Assembly: GCA_047967505.1 (NCBI GenBank)
Contig: CM106539.1
Source of the DNA: Dipteris shenzhenensis
Taxonomy: Eukaryota > Polypodiophyta > Polypodiopsida > Gleicheniales
Direction: 5' to 3' (one strand)
DNA: 64,000 nucleotides
Shown: piece after piece, positions 49,910 to 61,959 of the stretch
Layout: each line of letters starts with the position of its first letter
How positions within the stretch are numbered: position 1 is the first letter of the stretch
The notes under the pieces: model-generated
Told to the model about the DNA's origin: nothing
Databases searched by the model: none
Seen by the model: only the letters and a program-made list of their open reading frames with translations
Translations under genes and position numbers: made by a program

Positions 49910-49912
<3 letters not shown>
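48350..49912 (-). pseudogene. LINE J ORF2, endonuclease to early reverse transcriptase
   Basis: Minus strand from 49912: DSKIDKGYAKVLSIEHGTEN, then IILAGDFNARTG (endonuclease metal-binding Asp/Asn), SSVVDYVIM, CNHWYDQECRVAKKAW (linker), LTNGKAPNTQGLVAEML, STIVPIHKSGDSKVAKNY and LYGTIIEQKLSKWAEEQGAR, up to the gypsy junction. Several frame changes (near 49740, 49460-49270, 48900-48740). The first part of the endonuclease is truncated at the (GA)n. Confidence 0.82.

Positions 49913-49964
<52 letters not shown>
49913..49964. repeat. (GA)26 between LINE J and LINE K
   Basis: Pure GA run that is at once the 5' flank of J and the tail of K. Confidence 0.95.
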
Positions 49965-49966
<2 letters not shown>

Positions 49967-51312
49967 GTATTAACCTCTGTAGAAGGCCTCACGGGCCTAG
50001 GAGACAAAAGTACACATCAAATGAGAAACTACATCTTCAAGGAGAGAGAAAGTGCACAAGGCAGCACCTCCTAGAGAGTGCATAAAGCAGCTCAGAAGGC
50101 GTCTCCTACAGAGTGTATAAAGCATCTCACAATTATTCTAAAGCATACCTATATTCTAGTGCTATCATAGTATGGCCTTCATTACATCAGTTTAAGACTC
50201 CTCAATTTGAACTCCTAATTAGTGCTTGTCCTTCATGGTAGGCAGCCCATTTTCCTGCTTTCCTGGCTTCTTTCACTTTAGTGAGTTCAATGATCTTTGC
50301 TTGAGCTGGGGTTGGAGTAAGTTCCTTAGATATCCATATCTTTGTGCACTTGAGCTTGTGTGTTTGTTGGAGAATCTTGATCTTTGCTGCCTTGTCTCAT
50401 TGAGAGAGACTTGTATCTGTGTCCCCTTTTGCTGGACATTCCAGATAGCATTTGGATCCCATTCCCCTTGCAGTATCGTCTCTTTGAGGTAGTTGATTTT
50501 GTCTTCTGTGTATGCCTCTGTGACTGAGCAGCCATTTGGTAGGCCCCCTACGCTCAGGATGAACTTGTTAGCTTCTCTGGTTCCCTGTTCTTTCACTTCC
50601 TTGTAGAGACCAGTTTTGTTCACTTCGCGGTTCACATCTGCTGTCATCTCTTGTTTCATTGTTTTCATCTGCTGTCATCTGCGGTAGAATATAGGTATGC
50701 TTTAGATCTGCTGTCATCCCTTTGTGGTTCACATCTGCTGTCATCTCTTGTTTCATTGCATAGCTTAGAAACCAGCTGTGTTGTTGGTGGAGATACAACA
50801 CGCATGGCTTTTTGCTTTCCATTTCCCTCCAGATCATGTACTTTCCTTTCATGAGCTTCAAGTCGAAGCTTGAGTTCTCGAACTTCAAGCTTAAATAGTA
50901 CACATGCTCTTGTGGATTGGGGGGCTTCATTTTGTGATATGTTTTCAAATATGGGCCAGGGGTTGGGGCAAAACTTGCAACATAAGAGTACAAGGGCTTC
51001 ATGGGGGTGAAAGTCTTGATCTTGGGCATCCAAATGTCGGCCTGTGCATGCTTATGAACCCCTGTCACTATTGTGTTAATCCCCAAGATGGTCTAGGGGT
51101 TTGAGCCGAACTCGGAACGTGTCCCCCCCCCCCCCCCCCCCGGTGACCTGTAGCCTGTGCTGGTGGTTGACCTTGGGGCTATGCGACACCTCTTGGACCT
51201 CCTAGGTGCGTCTATGTGACGCTCTAGACCTGCTAGTTGCGCCTTGGCTTGCGACCCTGACCTGTTACTACACGCCGTGCCACGCCGTTTCTACACACCC
51301 CTATGCATTTGC

Positions 51313-51314
<2 letters not shown>
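49965..51314 (-). mobile_element. LINE K: 3' end plus unrecognised, possibly ORF1-like coding
   Basis: 3' end ttgtattaacctctgtagaa, ggcctcacgggcct, aggagac. On the minus strand 50273-51086 is open in overlapping stretches: EVRELKLRLEAHERKVHDLE (coiled-coil-like), LSLKFENSSFDLKLMKGKYM, and a repeated MTAD/DDSR motif from several copies of atctgctgtcatc (50636-50745). I recognise no domain; it could be the ORF1 end of a LINE or unrelated captured sequence. 51123-51141 is a C19 run. 51142-51314 holds nothing I can name. Confidence 0.55.
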
Positions 51315-51362
<48 letters not shown>

Positions 51363-51372
51363 AAGAAAGAAA
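51315..51372. repeat. (GA)n(GAAA)n tail of LINE L
   Basis: GA run followed by three to four GAAA units, abutting the LINE L 3' end at 51373. Confidence 0.95.
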
Positions 51373-54300
51373 GTTTATTAAAGTCTTCGGGAGACCGTGA
51401 AGGTCTATGAGACTAAAGATAACTGATACAATGAGCATAACGGTGGTGGTATCAAAACGGGCCCCAAAGAAGAAGAAGGGGGGGGCACAAAAAAATGGGG
51501 CAGAGGGGGGAGATACAGTATACATGTGAAGATGGTAATCGTCGGAGACCAATCATAGAGGGGCCGTCAAATGGGAAGTCGGAAAAAACCCTGCGATAGA
51601 TGATTGGCCTCTGACGTCACACGGCCTAGTCGAGCTCGGTCGTCGGGGGCGGTGGGTGGCCCTGTGGATGAGGGCAACGGTAACCCCAGTGGGGCGGGCC
51701 GAGAGCAGAGACGAGATGTCATGGACCTGGATGTGTGAGTCTGTCCGCTGACGCAGCTGTCGTGACTCTGGCTCTCGCTCACGTCCGCGTCGTCGGCTAG
51801 ACTGAGAAGAGGTATCCTGTGGTTGAAAGAAGTCAGTGATAGGCCGCTGGGTGTCCTCACGCTGTGTGTGCTGCTCGTGTCGCCGTGCTCGGAGAGAAGT
51901 ATCTCGGTGGCGGGTCATCTCATGCAAGAAAGCGGCTAGGCACCATTGATCCGGGAATTGTAGCATGTGTGGGAGGGAGCCGAATCCGTTGCGGAAGAGG
52001 CAGTGGTATCGGCCTCGAATGGCATAATAGATAGGACATCTGAAAGCAAAATGCTCCTCCGACTCGATCTCCTGTAAGTCGCAAAGTGGGCAAAGGCGGT
52101 CCTCTCGTGGGATACCCTCTGCGCGTCCACTCTCGATCCGTAATCGGTGTGACGAGACCCTAAACTGACCGAGGGAGATCCGGAGCGCATGTGGTAGATG
52201 AAGTTGTGTGTAACCCAGAGGTGTGATGAAGCCCTCCTGTGAGATCTGTAGGCAGTGTCGGCGGTAGAAGTCGAGCTTCACAGGAAGCTCGGAGTGAAGA
52301 AACCATGTCCGCCAGGTGTGGAGCTGGAGCCTGAATGAGCCGGTTGACCTCCTGGTCAGTGGGGGAGAGAGGAGATGGTGGAGCGTCGAGGCTGTACTGA
52401 AAAGGAGGCAACCGGTCTAAGTCGAGGACCAGTCGGGTGAACCAACTGGAAAGACGACTATACCAGCATCGCTGGTCCCCATCAACAGATAAGGCCATAG
52501 AGGAGGATAGGGCTAACCAAGGTAGGCGGAGGCGACCATCAGCGGAGGAGCCAAAATCCCTGACTCTGTGGAGGTAGGTGATAGCCTGAAAAGCCGCATC
52601 AAGCTATAGGGGTGAGGCGCCGAACTCTGCTAGAATGATCTGGTGTGGTACCAATGGTTTGCTACGGATCATCCGAGCAAACATCAGTATCTGCAGGCGC
52701 TCAACTCGAGCCCACTCTGTGTCTGAAAGGTCGACTCCCCACCAAGGGCTACCATACATGCCTGCTGGGCGGACCAAAGAATCAAAAAGGAGAGACTTGG
52801 TCCGCGGGTCCTGGAAGTGGGAGTGGTAGCACTGTCGCTCAAGCCTGGCAAGAGCGGCGTATCCCCGGCTGATCCTGGCCTGCATGGCCGGGCGCATCGT
52901 GAAGATCGGGCCTGAGAAGACAACGCCCAAGTATGTGTAGGAGTCAACTATCTCAACAGGGTCGCTGGCGAAGAGGAACTGCTCTCGGTGCATAGTGGGT
53001 CTGGAAGTGTTGAAGATCATCACCTTGGTTTTCCCAAGGTTGACCTTCAAGTCATGTGTATCACAGAAGGCCTGAAGTCCATCCAAGTGTCGCTGAAGAC
53101 CAGTAGCAGAAGAGGATAGTAGTACTACATCGTCTGCGTATAGGAGAATCTGGATGGCAGTCTCCGCAAGAGAGCAGCCTGCACCTCCGAGTGTCCTGAT
53201 GGTGGTCTCCAGCTCGTCGATGTAGAGGCCAAATAGAGACGGTGACAAGGGACATCCTTGTTTGACTCCGATAGTGCTCGTGATCTCTCTGGGGTCCAGC
53301 TGGTGCCAATCCTGACCTGCCCCGTCACCCGCTCATAGAGAGCTACTATTGCCTAGATAATCGCCGAGTCGTAGCCTAACTCCTACAGACGTCTGATGAG
53401 TCGGGCGCGGGGAACGGTGTCGAATGCCTTGCGGAAATCCACAAAGCAACAATATACTCTCTGTCTCGTGTGTCTGGCCTCCTCAATGATCCCTCTAAGT
53501 GTAAAAATGTGATCGTAAGTCGAGTGATCCGTCCTTAAGCCGGCCTGTCCGGATGCCCTGAGCCCTTGTATCTTTGCGCGAGCACTGACCTCGCCATCTA
53601 ACACTGATGCATAGATCTTGGACATAACATGTCCAACCATGATGGTCCTGTAATTCCGTGGATCCATGGGATCTCCTGCTTTGTGGATGGGTGTGATAGT
53701 GTTCAGGGTCCAGGCTCTGGGGAACCCGTGACAGACAGCTTCATTGAACAGCGTTGCCAGGATGGGGGCTAGAGTTTTGATGCCATAGGCAACAAACTCT
53801 GTGCATAGGCCCTCATGATCCTTAGCTTGACCGTTATGAAGCTTATGTGCTGCGTGGGTGACTCCCTGAGTTGTGAAGAGGATACAAGAATTGGGGCGGG
53901 GGGTGGCTAAGAGGTCGGGAGGGGGCTGGTCAGGGATATCATAGAGTGTGCGTGCGTAGGTGTGCCAGAGGGAAGTGTTCGTGAGGGGGGAGGGGGATCG
54001 GCGTTCTAGGAATTTCCTCCAGAAATCCTTGGAGTTGCTACTAAACAGAATGTTCAGTAGCGTATCCTCATTCTGGCGCAGGAAGGCTAGCTTCTTGTGA
54101 CGGACTAGTCGACGATAATCCCTGGTGAGACGTGGGTTGGCCCTAGCGTTTCGTTGGGTTGTGAGTCAGAGTGTGCGGCGTAATGCTTTGCACTCGTCAT
54201 CATACCATCTGTTGCAAGGGGTAGAGCCAGCGGGTGGAGGGCGAGTGGACCGGGCAGTGGAAGGAAAGATGTGGCGGGCTGCATTGTGAAGGGAGTGGGT

Positions 54301-55290
54301 GATAAGGGTGGCTTGGTGATCTAGAGAGGGTATGGTGCCTATGTGTCTGAGGAGGGAGGCTAGGTGGGCTGAGTAATCAGGTGAGAGGTTATGATCGAAG
54401 TGTATATCATGATAGGTAGTATAGTGCGGGGTGTGGCTGGGAGGGGCTCGAGACGCAAGTATATGAAAGAAAAGGTAAGTGTGATCGGCTCCTGGGGGTA
54501 AGGGTGCAGTGCGGAAGTCAGTGATCTGTGGGACTAAAGCAGGAGATCCCAGAATATAGTCGACGACACTGGCTCCTCCGCCATGTGGGAAACATGTGAA
54601 ACCAGAGGAGGCAGGCCACCGATCTAGTCCATTGTAGATGACCAGATCATGTATACGTCCAAGGTCCAAAAGAGCCTGCCCATACCCAGTAACGGGAGCG
54701 CGATTGTCAGCCGAGGAGCGAGGGAAGCCCGAGTCCTCTGTGTTTATCTCAGGTAATAGGACCGGATCTGAGTGGAAATCTAGGAGTGATGTCTGACGTG
54801 CACCTGTCCTTGCGTTGAAATCCCCAAGTAGGAGGACCTCTCCGCGTCTGGGGAACTCCACAATGTCTGAGTAGAGATCTAGATAGGGGGATACCCCCAT
54901 ATCCTCGCGAAATGTGACGTCTCAGGAGGAAAATAGCAGACTGCAATAAAGAGGTCGCGTGTGGAGGGGCGTCGGAATCGGAGCCATAGTTAACGGCATG
55001 GGCATCCCGTCTAACCACGGATGTCAAGCTCGTGAGCGCTGAGCGAAGGAGTACTGCAACTCTGCCTGACCCTCGGACCCCCCCAGTATATCTGGTCTCC
55101 TCACGGAATACTGACTCCCAGGTATAGCCACTGACCAAGGGGAGAGGGCGCTCGGGGCTCTCATGTGTCTCTGTATAGAAAGCGATGTCGCGTCCAGTGT
55201 ATGACTCTGAGAAGTTCCCAGGGTCAGACCAGATATAGCCACCAGTCGTAGTCGGTTAGACTCAATTGGGAGACCGACCCAGTCTGCCCA
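51373..55290 (-). mobile_element. LINE L, B subfamily, almost complete ORF2
   Basis: The 3' end is the same as in B1 (gtttattaaagtcttcggga). It covers the 3' UTR and nearly all of ORF2, back to the start of the endonuclease. ORF1 is missing. The right boundary is diffuse (about 55240-55300), where LINE M sequence begins without its own 3' terminus. Confidence 0.85.
51553..55240 (-). pseudogene. LINE L ORF2: endonuclease-reverse transcriptase, frameshifted
   Basis: Minus strand from 55240: GRDIAFYTETHESPERPLP, VSGYTWESVFREETRYTG, LLLGDFNARTGARQ and GASVVDYILGSP, then PPGADHTYLFF (endonuclease D-H), CNRWYDDECKALRR, NYRTIMVGHVMSKIYASVLD, GQAGLRTDHSTYDH, CCFVDFRKAFDTVPRARL, SPSLFGLYIDELE, ILLYADDVVLLSS (catalytic box intact), VNLGKTKVMIFNTSRP, SYTYLGVVFSGPIFT, IILAEFGASPL and CPLCDLQEIESEEHFAFRCP. 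Frame breaks near 55130, 54900, 54165, 53380-53250, 52600 and 52160. It gives a good picture of the B-subfamily protein. Confidence 0.87.
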
Positions 55291-55299
55291 AAATGGTCC

Positions 55300-57241
55300 A
55301 CTGGATCATCATCCGTGCTGAATCCTAAGTCTGATCATACATAATCAAATACATCTGGGTATGACAATGAAAAGAAAAAAGACTGGAGCAAAACGGAATC
55401 CTCCGTATGTCATGTCACCCTGGCTGGTCCATAGCCGGTGATGGGACGATGGCGTCCGTCAAGGGGTCTCGTGCATCTCGGTCTCCTGCAGGAGGCTCGA
55501 TGCAAGACCAGAGCCACCGTGACTCCCGTGGGATGTATCCGGGTCTAAACAATGATAGGAGGTCCCACGGAGTGATCTATGTGTCCCCTCGATGTCTCGT
55601 GTGTTGTGCTGCGGTCGTCGGATCGGGGTCTCTGTCACGTCTGCGGCTAGAGATTGGACGATCAATGTCACTCGATGGGAAGAACTCTGTGATCCTGCTC
55701 TAAGAGGCATCGCATGAGTAAGTACTCTCTGTGTCGGACCCCCTCGTGAATGAAGGCTGCGAGGCATCTCTGATCTGGGTAGGTGAGGAATCTGGAAAGG
55801 AGCTTTGAGCCATCTCCGAAGAGCTAATGGTAGGGACCTTGGATCTCGTAGTACACTGGGCACCTGAAAATAAAACGCTCCTCCGACTCAACCTCTTGAC
55901 AGTCGCACACTGTGCATATATGCGATGCTCCCTAGGGATCCCCTTTGCTCTGCTGCTCTCTATACGGAGGCGGTGTGATGATACCCGAAACTGTCCGATG
56001 GAGATCCATACTGAGTGAGGCATATGAAGCTCAGTGTACCCCGGTGGTGTGATGAATCTCTCCTGTGAAATACGAAGACAGTAATCTCTTTAGAAACTCA
56101 GCTTCACTGGAAGCTCCCTCGGCTCCAACGAGGTCCTAAAGTTGTGTAGCTGCAGGAGATCCTCTCGAATGACTTGGTTGGTGTGCGGCTCGATCGGGAT
56201 GGTGGGTGGGAGTACCAGAGGGGCATCTAAACTGTACTGAACAGGAGGTATCCTATTGATGTGAAACCCTAGTCTCACAAACCATCTGTGAGTCCGTGCA
56301 TACCAGCATCGCTTGTCTCCCTCTGCTGCCAACCTCATGGAGGAATCGAGAGCCAACCATGGCAACCTCTGTCTCCCTAATGTGCAGTCCCCATATGATC
56401 TAACTCGGTGTAGATATGTGATGGTTTGAAAGGCTGCATCTAGCTAGAGTGGAGAAGCACCAAACTTGGCCTGAATGATGTGATGTGGTACAGATGGTTT
56501 CCCCCGGATCATCCGTGAGAGCATGAGAATCTGCAGGCGCTGCACCCGTGTCCACTCTATCTCTGACATGTCAGGTCCCCAACAAGGGTTGCCATACATA
56601 CCGGCTGGTCGGACCAAGGAGTCGAAGAGAAGAGCCTTGGTCCAGGGTCCTGAAAGTGGGAGTGGAAGCATTGTCTCTCTAGCTGAGCCAGTGAGGCGTA
56701 TCCCCTACTCAGTCTGGCCTGCATTGCTGGGCTCATTGTGAAGATCGAGCTAGAGAAGATAACCCCCAAGTAAGTGTATGAGGATATGATCTCATCTGGT
56801 GACCCACCGAAAGTAAACTGCTTCCGTTGCATGTTTGCTCGAGACGTGTTAAAGATCATGAGCTTGGTCTTGCCAAGGTTGACCTCCAAATCATGGGATA
56901 AACAAAAAGCCTGCAGTGCATCCAGGTGTGGCTGGAGCCCCTCGGGTGTGGACGACAAGAGTGCCACGTCATCTACATAAAGAAGAATCCTGATGATGAT
57001 CCCAGCAAGTGAGCAACTGGTCCCTCTGGAATCCCCCATGAAAGTCTCAAGCTCATCGATGTAGAGGCCAAATAGGGTTGGTGATAAGGGACAACCCTGT
57101 TTGACCCCTATGGTACTCAAGATCTCATTTGTCCAAGCTGCGCCTGTTCGAACTTGGCTTGAGACTCTCTCATAAAGTGCCATGACTGCCCAGATGATCT
57201 CCTGATCAAATCCCAGTGTTTGTAGGCGTGTGATGAGACCA
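55300..57241 (-). mobile_element. LINE M, C subfamily, lacking both ends
   Basis: Starts inside the 3' UTR (ccgtgctgaatcctaagtct, as in C1 near 29462), without the 3' hairpin or tail, and ends inside the reverse transcriptase. It codes CATVKRLSRRSVLFSGA (frame-shifted CCHC region), MIRGKPSVPHHIIQAKFGAS, SYTYLGVIFSSSIFT, VNLGKTKLMIFNTSRA, GVKQGCPLSPTLFGLYIDEL and ILLYVDDVALLSST (YVDD). It is the only larger LINE copy in the train without a microsatellite at its 3' side. Confidence 0.82.
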
Positions 57242-57480
57242 CCTTCATTTGAGCAAGATCCTGGATTGTAGAAACTAATTGAAGGGTAGGAGAAGAGCCT
57301 TGCAGGTGTGAATTGCCTTGTTGATTATTGGCTTACCGGCCCTCCGAAAACCTAGATTCGGGCTGTCAGAGTTGCCGTTTGCACCCTTAGCTCTCATACT
57401 TCTTGCTGTAGATAGAAAATCTGCTCTTGGGGGCCAATGATAGCCTGCGTAAAACCTCCTAGTTGGTATGTCCTTGCATA
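57242..57480. other. unrecognised segment
   Basis: Minus-strand translation gives IIGPQEQIFYLQQEV and similar Gln-rich pieces that could be retroelement gag debris, but nothing definite. Confidence 0.3.
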
Positions 57481-57717
57481 GGGAGAGGGTGTCGAGACTG
57501 CAACTGTAGAGGGACTACTCCAGCTCTATACGTCATGGACTTTGGGGGGAAAGCGAGGAGTTCCCTACCACGATCCAAATTTATCAGGTACTTGGAGGAC
57601 ATACGATTCTCACATGCATTGAGGATTGCCATTGGACAAATGCGGATCTTATCCTACAAGTTGAGGATCGAGACAGGGATACCCGGACGCACACCTAGAG
57701 AGCAACACAGTTCTTAG
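57481..57717 (+). pseudogene. small plus-strand LINE ORF2 fragment
   Basis: Reads FSHALRIAIGQMRILSYKLR, IETGIPGRTPREQ, matching the ...MSHSLRIALGQLRVSSHQLEIE... segment of LINE ORF2 in A1. A short remnant in the opposite orientation to the train, with no 3' end or tail. Confidence 0.6.
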
Positions 57718-58284
57718 AGTTTGAAACGGGTAGCTAAGGTCTTGCTATAAGCAAGTTGAGACTTCCATTCTAACCCATGTCACCATGAATCGTATGAAAG
57801 GCATCCTCTGTCAGGGTTGGAGAACCAATGAAGGCTAGAGCCCTTGACTAGTCTTATCGTTGGCATCATTTAGCTAATTACCAGTTTTATCACAATTGTT
57901 TAGTCCCACTTCATATTGTCATGTACTCTTAGTTCCAATCTTTCTTTAAAATTTTGCAAGACCTGTCCAAGTATTTTGGATAGGAAGGAAGATGGTGGAC
58001 TTTGGGAGAGTTCATGTTACCAAGGAAAAGGATGAAGAACTCTTGGAGAGTTCGAGTCGTCATTGTTGTTAAGAGATTATGGGAAGTTGGATGAATAATA
58101 AAATGAGCAACAGTGACGGGGTAGAGGCCTCCATGTTGACCTGCCTATTAAGCATTTATAAGTTCTTTAAATTTTAATAGTCAATAATGTTGTATGAGAT
58201 TTTATATTTGAATATGAGTAATGTGATTCTGTTGGTGATGAGAGTTAATGCCAATGTAGGGAAGCGTATGCTTGAGTTTTTATT
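57718..58284. other. no gene recognised
   Basis: AT-rich intronic sequence with no open coding or repeats that I can identify. Confidence 0.45.
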
Positions 58285-59311
58285 TTAACTAAGCAAGGCT
58301 ATGCTAAGATGACATGGGTTGTTACAAATTGTCCCATCTGCATGATACTTTAGTTTTACAGACCCAATTAGTGCCTGTAATGTTGTTTCCACGTAGGGGA
58401 TTTGACTGATTCCCCAATGCCATTTTGCATAAGTTGCAGTTTTGCCATTGGCATCCTCACGGGATTGAGGCTCTTGAAAATGCATCAAAGTAGTCGTTAA
58501 AGGATCATTGGCTTTGCAAACATGTCTTGTATGTCTTGTTGTCCCCTCTAGATTGGACTACATGTTTTTAGTCATGTGATTCTTCCCAAATCACTCTACT
58601 TTCCTGTTGTCCTGCTGGTTCCACATGTGGACTGAGCAGAAGACTCCTGTGATTGAGGCAAAGAAGCTCGATCATCAATCCCTTGCGCTATGGCTGTACA
58701 TCAACATATGATTGTTCATGTGGCTGCTAACAAGCTGCTCATCATCGTCAGGTCCATCACGCTCAACATAAAATGGAATAGGGGTACTATATACTTTGAA
58801 ACATCTTGGATTGGATGGTATTGTCCTTTGCAAAAGCACCTTGGCTGGTCAACGTCTTTTGATGGCTTGATTGTAAAGTGGGTGGATCTTTATTGCATAT
58901 TGCAATCCATGAAAATGCATTTCAATCTCTTGTTGCAAGGCTTTAGCACATGTCACGTATGAATTCTCCAACATAATACTCAGACCCAATACATGCATGG
59001 TATGGAGTCTTATTTACAAGCTCTTTTGTGGAGCAATGATCAGTTATGTAGTTGGCTACAATCCCAGTCTTGGCTGAAAATTTTATCTGCCAAAATTTAT
59101 GCTTTAGCACATAACATGCAATTTCCTTGAGAGCCCTATTGGGTCTTACCGTTGTCCTATTTTTTGGTTGGGCATACAACACTATGCTGTGATGCTCAAT
59201 GTGACATGCAAAAATCCATAAATTCTCGTGACATATACTGTGTGTTGTATCAGTTCTGGATGTTTGAGCTTTTATTCTAAGCAAAGAGCATGAAGTAAGA
59301 AAATACATCAC
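58285..59311 (-). pseudogene. Ty1-copia pol fragment (integrase end to RT start)
   Basis: Minus strand: FWQIKFSAKTGIVANYITDH, CSTKELVNKTPYHACIGSE (the LNRCPT-x-A...TPYEAW-like box after the copia integrase core), and farther along WHWGISQIPYVETTLQALIG and KLKYHADGTI (start of copia reverse transcriptase, K-x-K-x-x-x-DG). Many stops; the flanking domains are missing. Confidence 0.6.
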
Positions 59312-61291
59312 ATGCGAAACACATTACAAATGCATTCATTACGATATGTGACAAAACAGGAGCCTAGAATACGTGGTTCATATGTGAACCCAAACCAAAA
59401 ACATACGTGGTAGTCTAACTACACCACGAGTACAACTAACATAGGCTTGGCATATGCTTGAAAGGCATATGATGAAGTTTTCTACAAAGGCATTCCAAAT
59501 TCCTTTTGCTCGTTCTTAGGTGCCTTTTATTGAGTTTGGCCCATGGCAAAAGCAGGTTTTCACTTAGAGAATAGTTTGTGACATCCAAGTTATCTTAAAG
59601 ACTAGGGAAGCCAAAGATAACCAAATATCTTAGGTGAAAACAATCCAGGGCCGGGGAAATACTCCCGAGGACCAGAAACAGATTTATAAGGGCCAGGCAA
59701 TGTCATGGCGGGCCTCTTTTTTAATTTTCTTTTAAAGAACTAAAAACTGAAAATGAAAAAGACTTCTACCAGGTATAAGAAAAGCCCCAAGAGTGAAAAG
59801 ATCACGGCAAGAAGTACATCATGCATAGCATGAGAATAAACTGAGAGGGTGAAGCCCCACTCAACCAAAAAGCCAGGACTGAGGCTGAAAGTGCCATCTC
59901 AATCCTGTAGTAACCTCTAAAAGAAGAGACAACCTCTCCATTCTCTAAGGAAGTAGTCCTCCTGGAAGTAGCAGCCCTCCATATCCAACCAAATGGTCAT
60001 GAGAGTATGTATCGTGTCCATCCAATAACTGACCGAAGTGTGAGATGGGTGGACTTGGGAGCCATCTACTACCTCTGTGCATCTGGACTTCAAGATATGC
60101 CAGGCTGAAATGCTTGATATCGTTTCCCGCGAAGTGTCCACCGAAGCATGTGTAGGTCTGTATGGAGAGAATGTAACAACATCCAGAGAGATGTCGAACA
60201 AAGAAAGCCCAAGAACAGCCACGCCTCTTATAGAACGCTTAGAGCCCTGTAAGAGAGAGTGAAGCCACTGATCCCAAGGTGAGGAAAAAAGGGAGGGGGC
60301 AAAACAACCCTCTATTTTCTTTTTTGCAGGTTTGGCATTTGTCAGCTTGCTGCCATGGCCAATGATGCAGGTCATTTAATCCCATTATACAGTCCTACCC
60401 ACCACATGTAACACTGCCTAGGCTTTTGCTCTTTTGATACTCACGTTGGTCCCCCTCAAATTGTCCTTGCTACTATGACCTGCAGGCTGCTGCTACCTTA
60501 CCTCCTCTCCCTATTCTCCTTTGCTTTACCTCTCAAATGCATCTTTGTGACTCTACTCCCAGTTTGTGCAAGTTGATTTCAAAATCTTTAGCTCTGTGAA
60601 TTAGGATTGTAAGGATATCTTGTGACTGTAAACTCCAAGATTGTGCAAGGTGATTTCGAACTCTCTAGCTCTATGAGCTAGGATTGTAAGTATATTTACA
60701 CAAAATTCATAAGCTTTTCAGTGTTAAAATTGAAGTGATGATGTGGAATCTTCTGATCTCTTTTTGTTGGAGTTATTTTTGCTTTTAGGTGGGGGATGAA
60801 GAGCAAGGTATAGGTAGGGGAGGAAATGCAGGACACAGGGCTGGGGGCAAGTGCAGAGCTCACAAGTGCTTAAACTTTCTGGCCCAAGCAGGACAAGGGA
60901 AAAAGGTGAGATGAGGGAGTACCTTAGCACGGGCAACTCGAATAGAGGGCTTCAGGGTGACTGTGCCATTAGAAGCCCAGGGACAAGGGGGATGAGGAGA
61001 GCTGCCTGCAGTGGTAAGGTTGGAGGGGCTGAGGAAAATATGAAATGAAAGCATTTGTCTCTGTCTTGTGATTTTGGTGAAGGCACTTTTGGGGAAAGAG
61101 TTTTTTGAGCTGTTCAGGCGAAAGGTGTTTACTTATGATGTTTCTGCAACAGGTGGTATTCAATGTCTCTTTTCTGTCTTTTATATAATAAGTCATGACC
61201 ATGCAAGAAGATTCATTACTTCAATGCAGAATTCCAATCTTGTATTGAGTTTTTTTGGATCTTCTCTAGCTGTTTCCTTATGAAACTGCAG
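59312..61291. other. intron tail, no gene recognised
   Basis: Contains a 152-codon minus-strand open stretch (59917-60375) with no recognisable domain and a plus-strand stretch near 61068-61150 (GKEFFELFRRKVFTYDVSAT) that looks coding but does not fit the splice phase of the SET gene. The end provides the acceptor gaaactgcag for the next exon. Confidence 0.4.
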
Positions 61292-61375
61292 ATCCCAGAA
61301 GCGTGGCCCATTGGGAGGTTGATGGAAAGGAAGGTTATGCGACTGGAGTCCCTAATTCAATGTATTTGACAGCAG
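61292..61375 (+). CDS. SET-domain protein gene, exon 'd' (84 nt)
   Basis: Acceptor aaactgcag|, donor gcag|gttagt. With the G from exon 'c' it reads DPRSVAHWEVDGKEGYATGV, PNSMYLTA and one base (phase 1). The join GIDFCNHD-PRSVAHWEVDG reproduces the NHD-x(n)-A-x-WEVDG-type motif that follows the SAM-binding NH in plant SET proteins of this class, which is the strongest evidence that exons 32 kb apart belong together. The following exons (the rest of the SET core and the substrate-binding domain) were not found before 64000. Confidence 0.75.
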
Positions 61376-61615
61376 GTTAGTATAATCACCACTTTAGAAT
61401 GACAAAACGTGGTTAACCTGGGGGGAACATAAAGCATGAATGACATCATCTCAGTACAACTTGTGAACTAACGTATGATGGGGTAGAATTGAGAGTAAGG
61501 GTACAATGATGTGTTATGGTGGCCTGATGTCTTTGGTTGAGTTTTTGAGAAGAATTTGAAGCCCAGGCCTTCCTAGATATACACACCAGAAAAATAAGGT
61601 TTAAGGTTGATACTT

Positions 61616-61959
61616 GTGTGATGTTGGTGACTCAGACATTGCCAAGTAAACATGAATTTTTTTTGATACAAAGAGTAAGAGTGATGCTCATTATCCTTGG
61701 CCTGATTGCTTTTCTGCATAGGATTGTATAGAATAGATCATGGTCTTTTTGTGCAAAGCCAAGGACAAGATGTTTTTTTTGGGTACGGTGTGACGTTGGT
61801 GACTCATACATTGCCAAGTAAACATGAATTTTTTTAATACAAAGAGTAAGAGTGATGCTCATTATCCTTGGCCTGATTGCTTTTCTGCATAGGATTGTAT
61901 AGAATAGATCATGGTCTTTTTGGGCAAAGCCAAGGACAAGATGTTTTTTTTGGGTACAC
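61616..61959. repeat. 172-bp tandem duplication
   Basis: Copies at 61616-61787 and 61788-61959, each starting gtgtga(t/c)gttggtgactca and ending aagatgttttttttgggtac. They are almost identical, with a small indel in a T-run. Noncoding. Confidence 0.92.

Larger units (their letters stand above)
40228..49912 (-). mobile_element. LINE J, 5'-truncated in the endonuclease and split by a gypsy element
   Basis: A distinct subfamily. 3' end (plus orientation): tatgatatgatatgattgta, ttaatgtcctcatgagaccc, ttcaggatct, atgggac, adjoining (GA)n at 40201-40227. Coding is in two blocks, 40360-41960 and 48350-49912, separated by the gypsy insertion. Without the 6.4-kb insert the element is about 3.3 kb. The 5' end enters a 52-bp (GA)n at 49913. 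Confidence 0.88.

Noticed and set aside
59917-60375. 152-codon minus-strand open frame as a gene
   Set aside because: No recognisable domain and no start context; possibly retroelement debris. Left inside the unassigned intron segment.
61068-61152. Possible extra SET-gene exon reading GKEFFELFRRKVFTYDVSATG
   Set aside because: Looks coding, but the exon at 29146 joins directly to 61292 to complete a known motif, and inserting this piece would break that motif. The acceptor is also weak.
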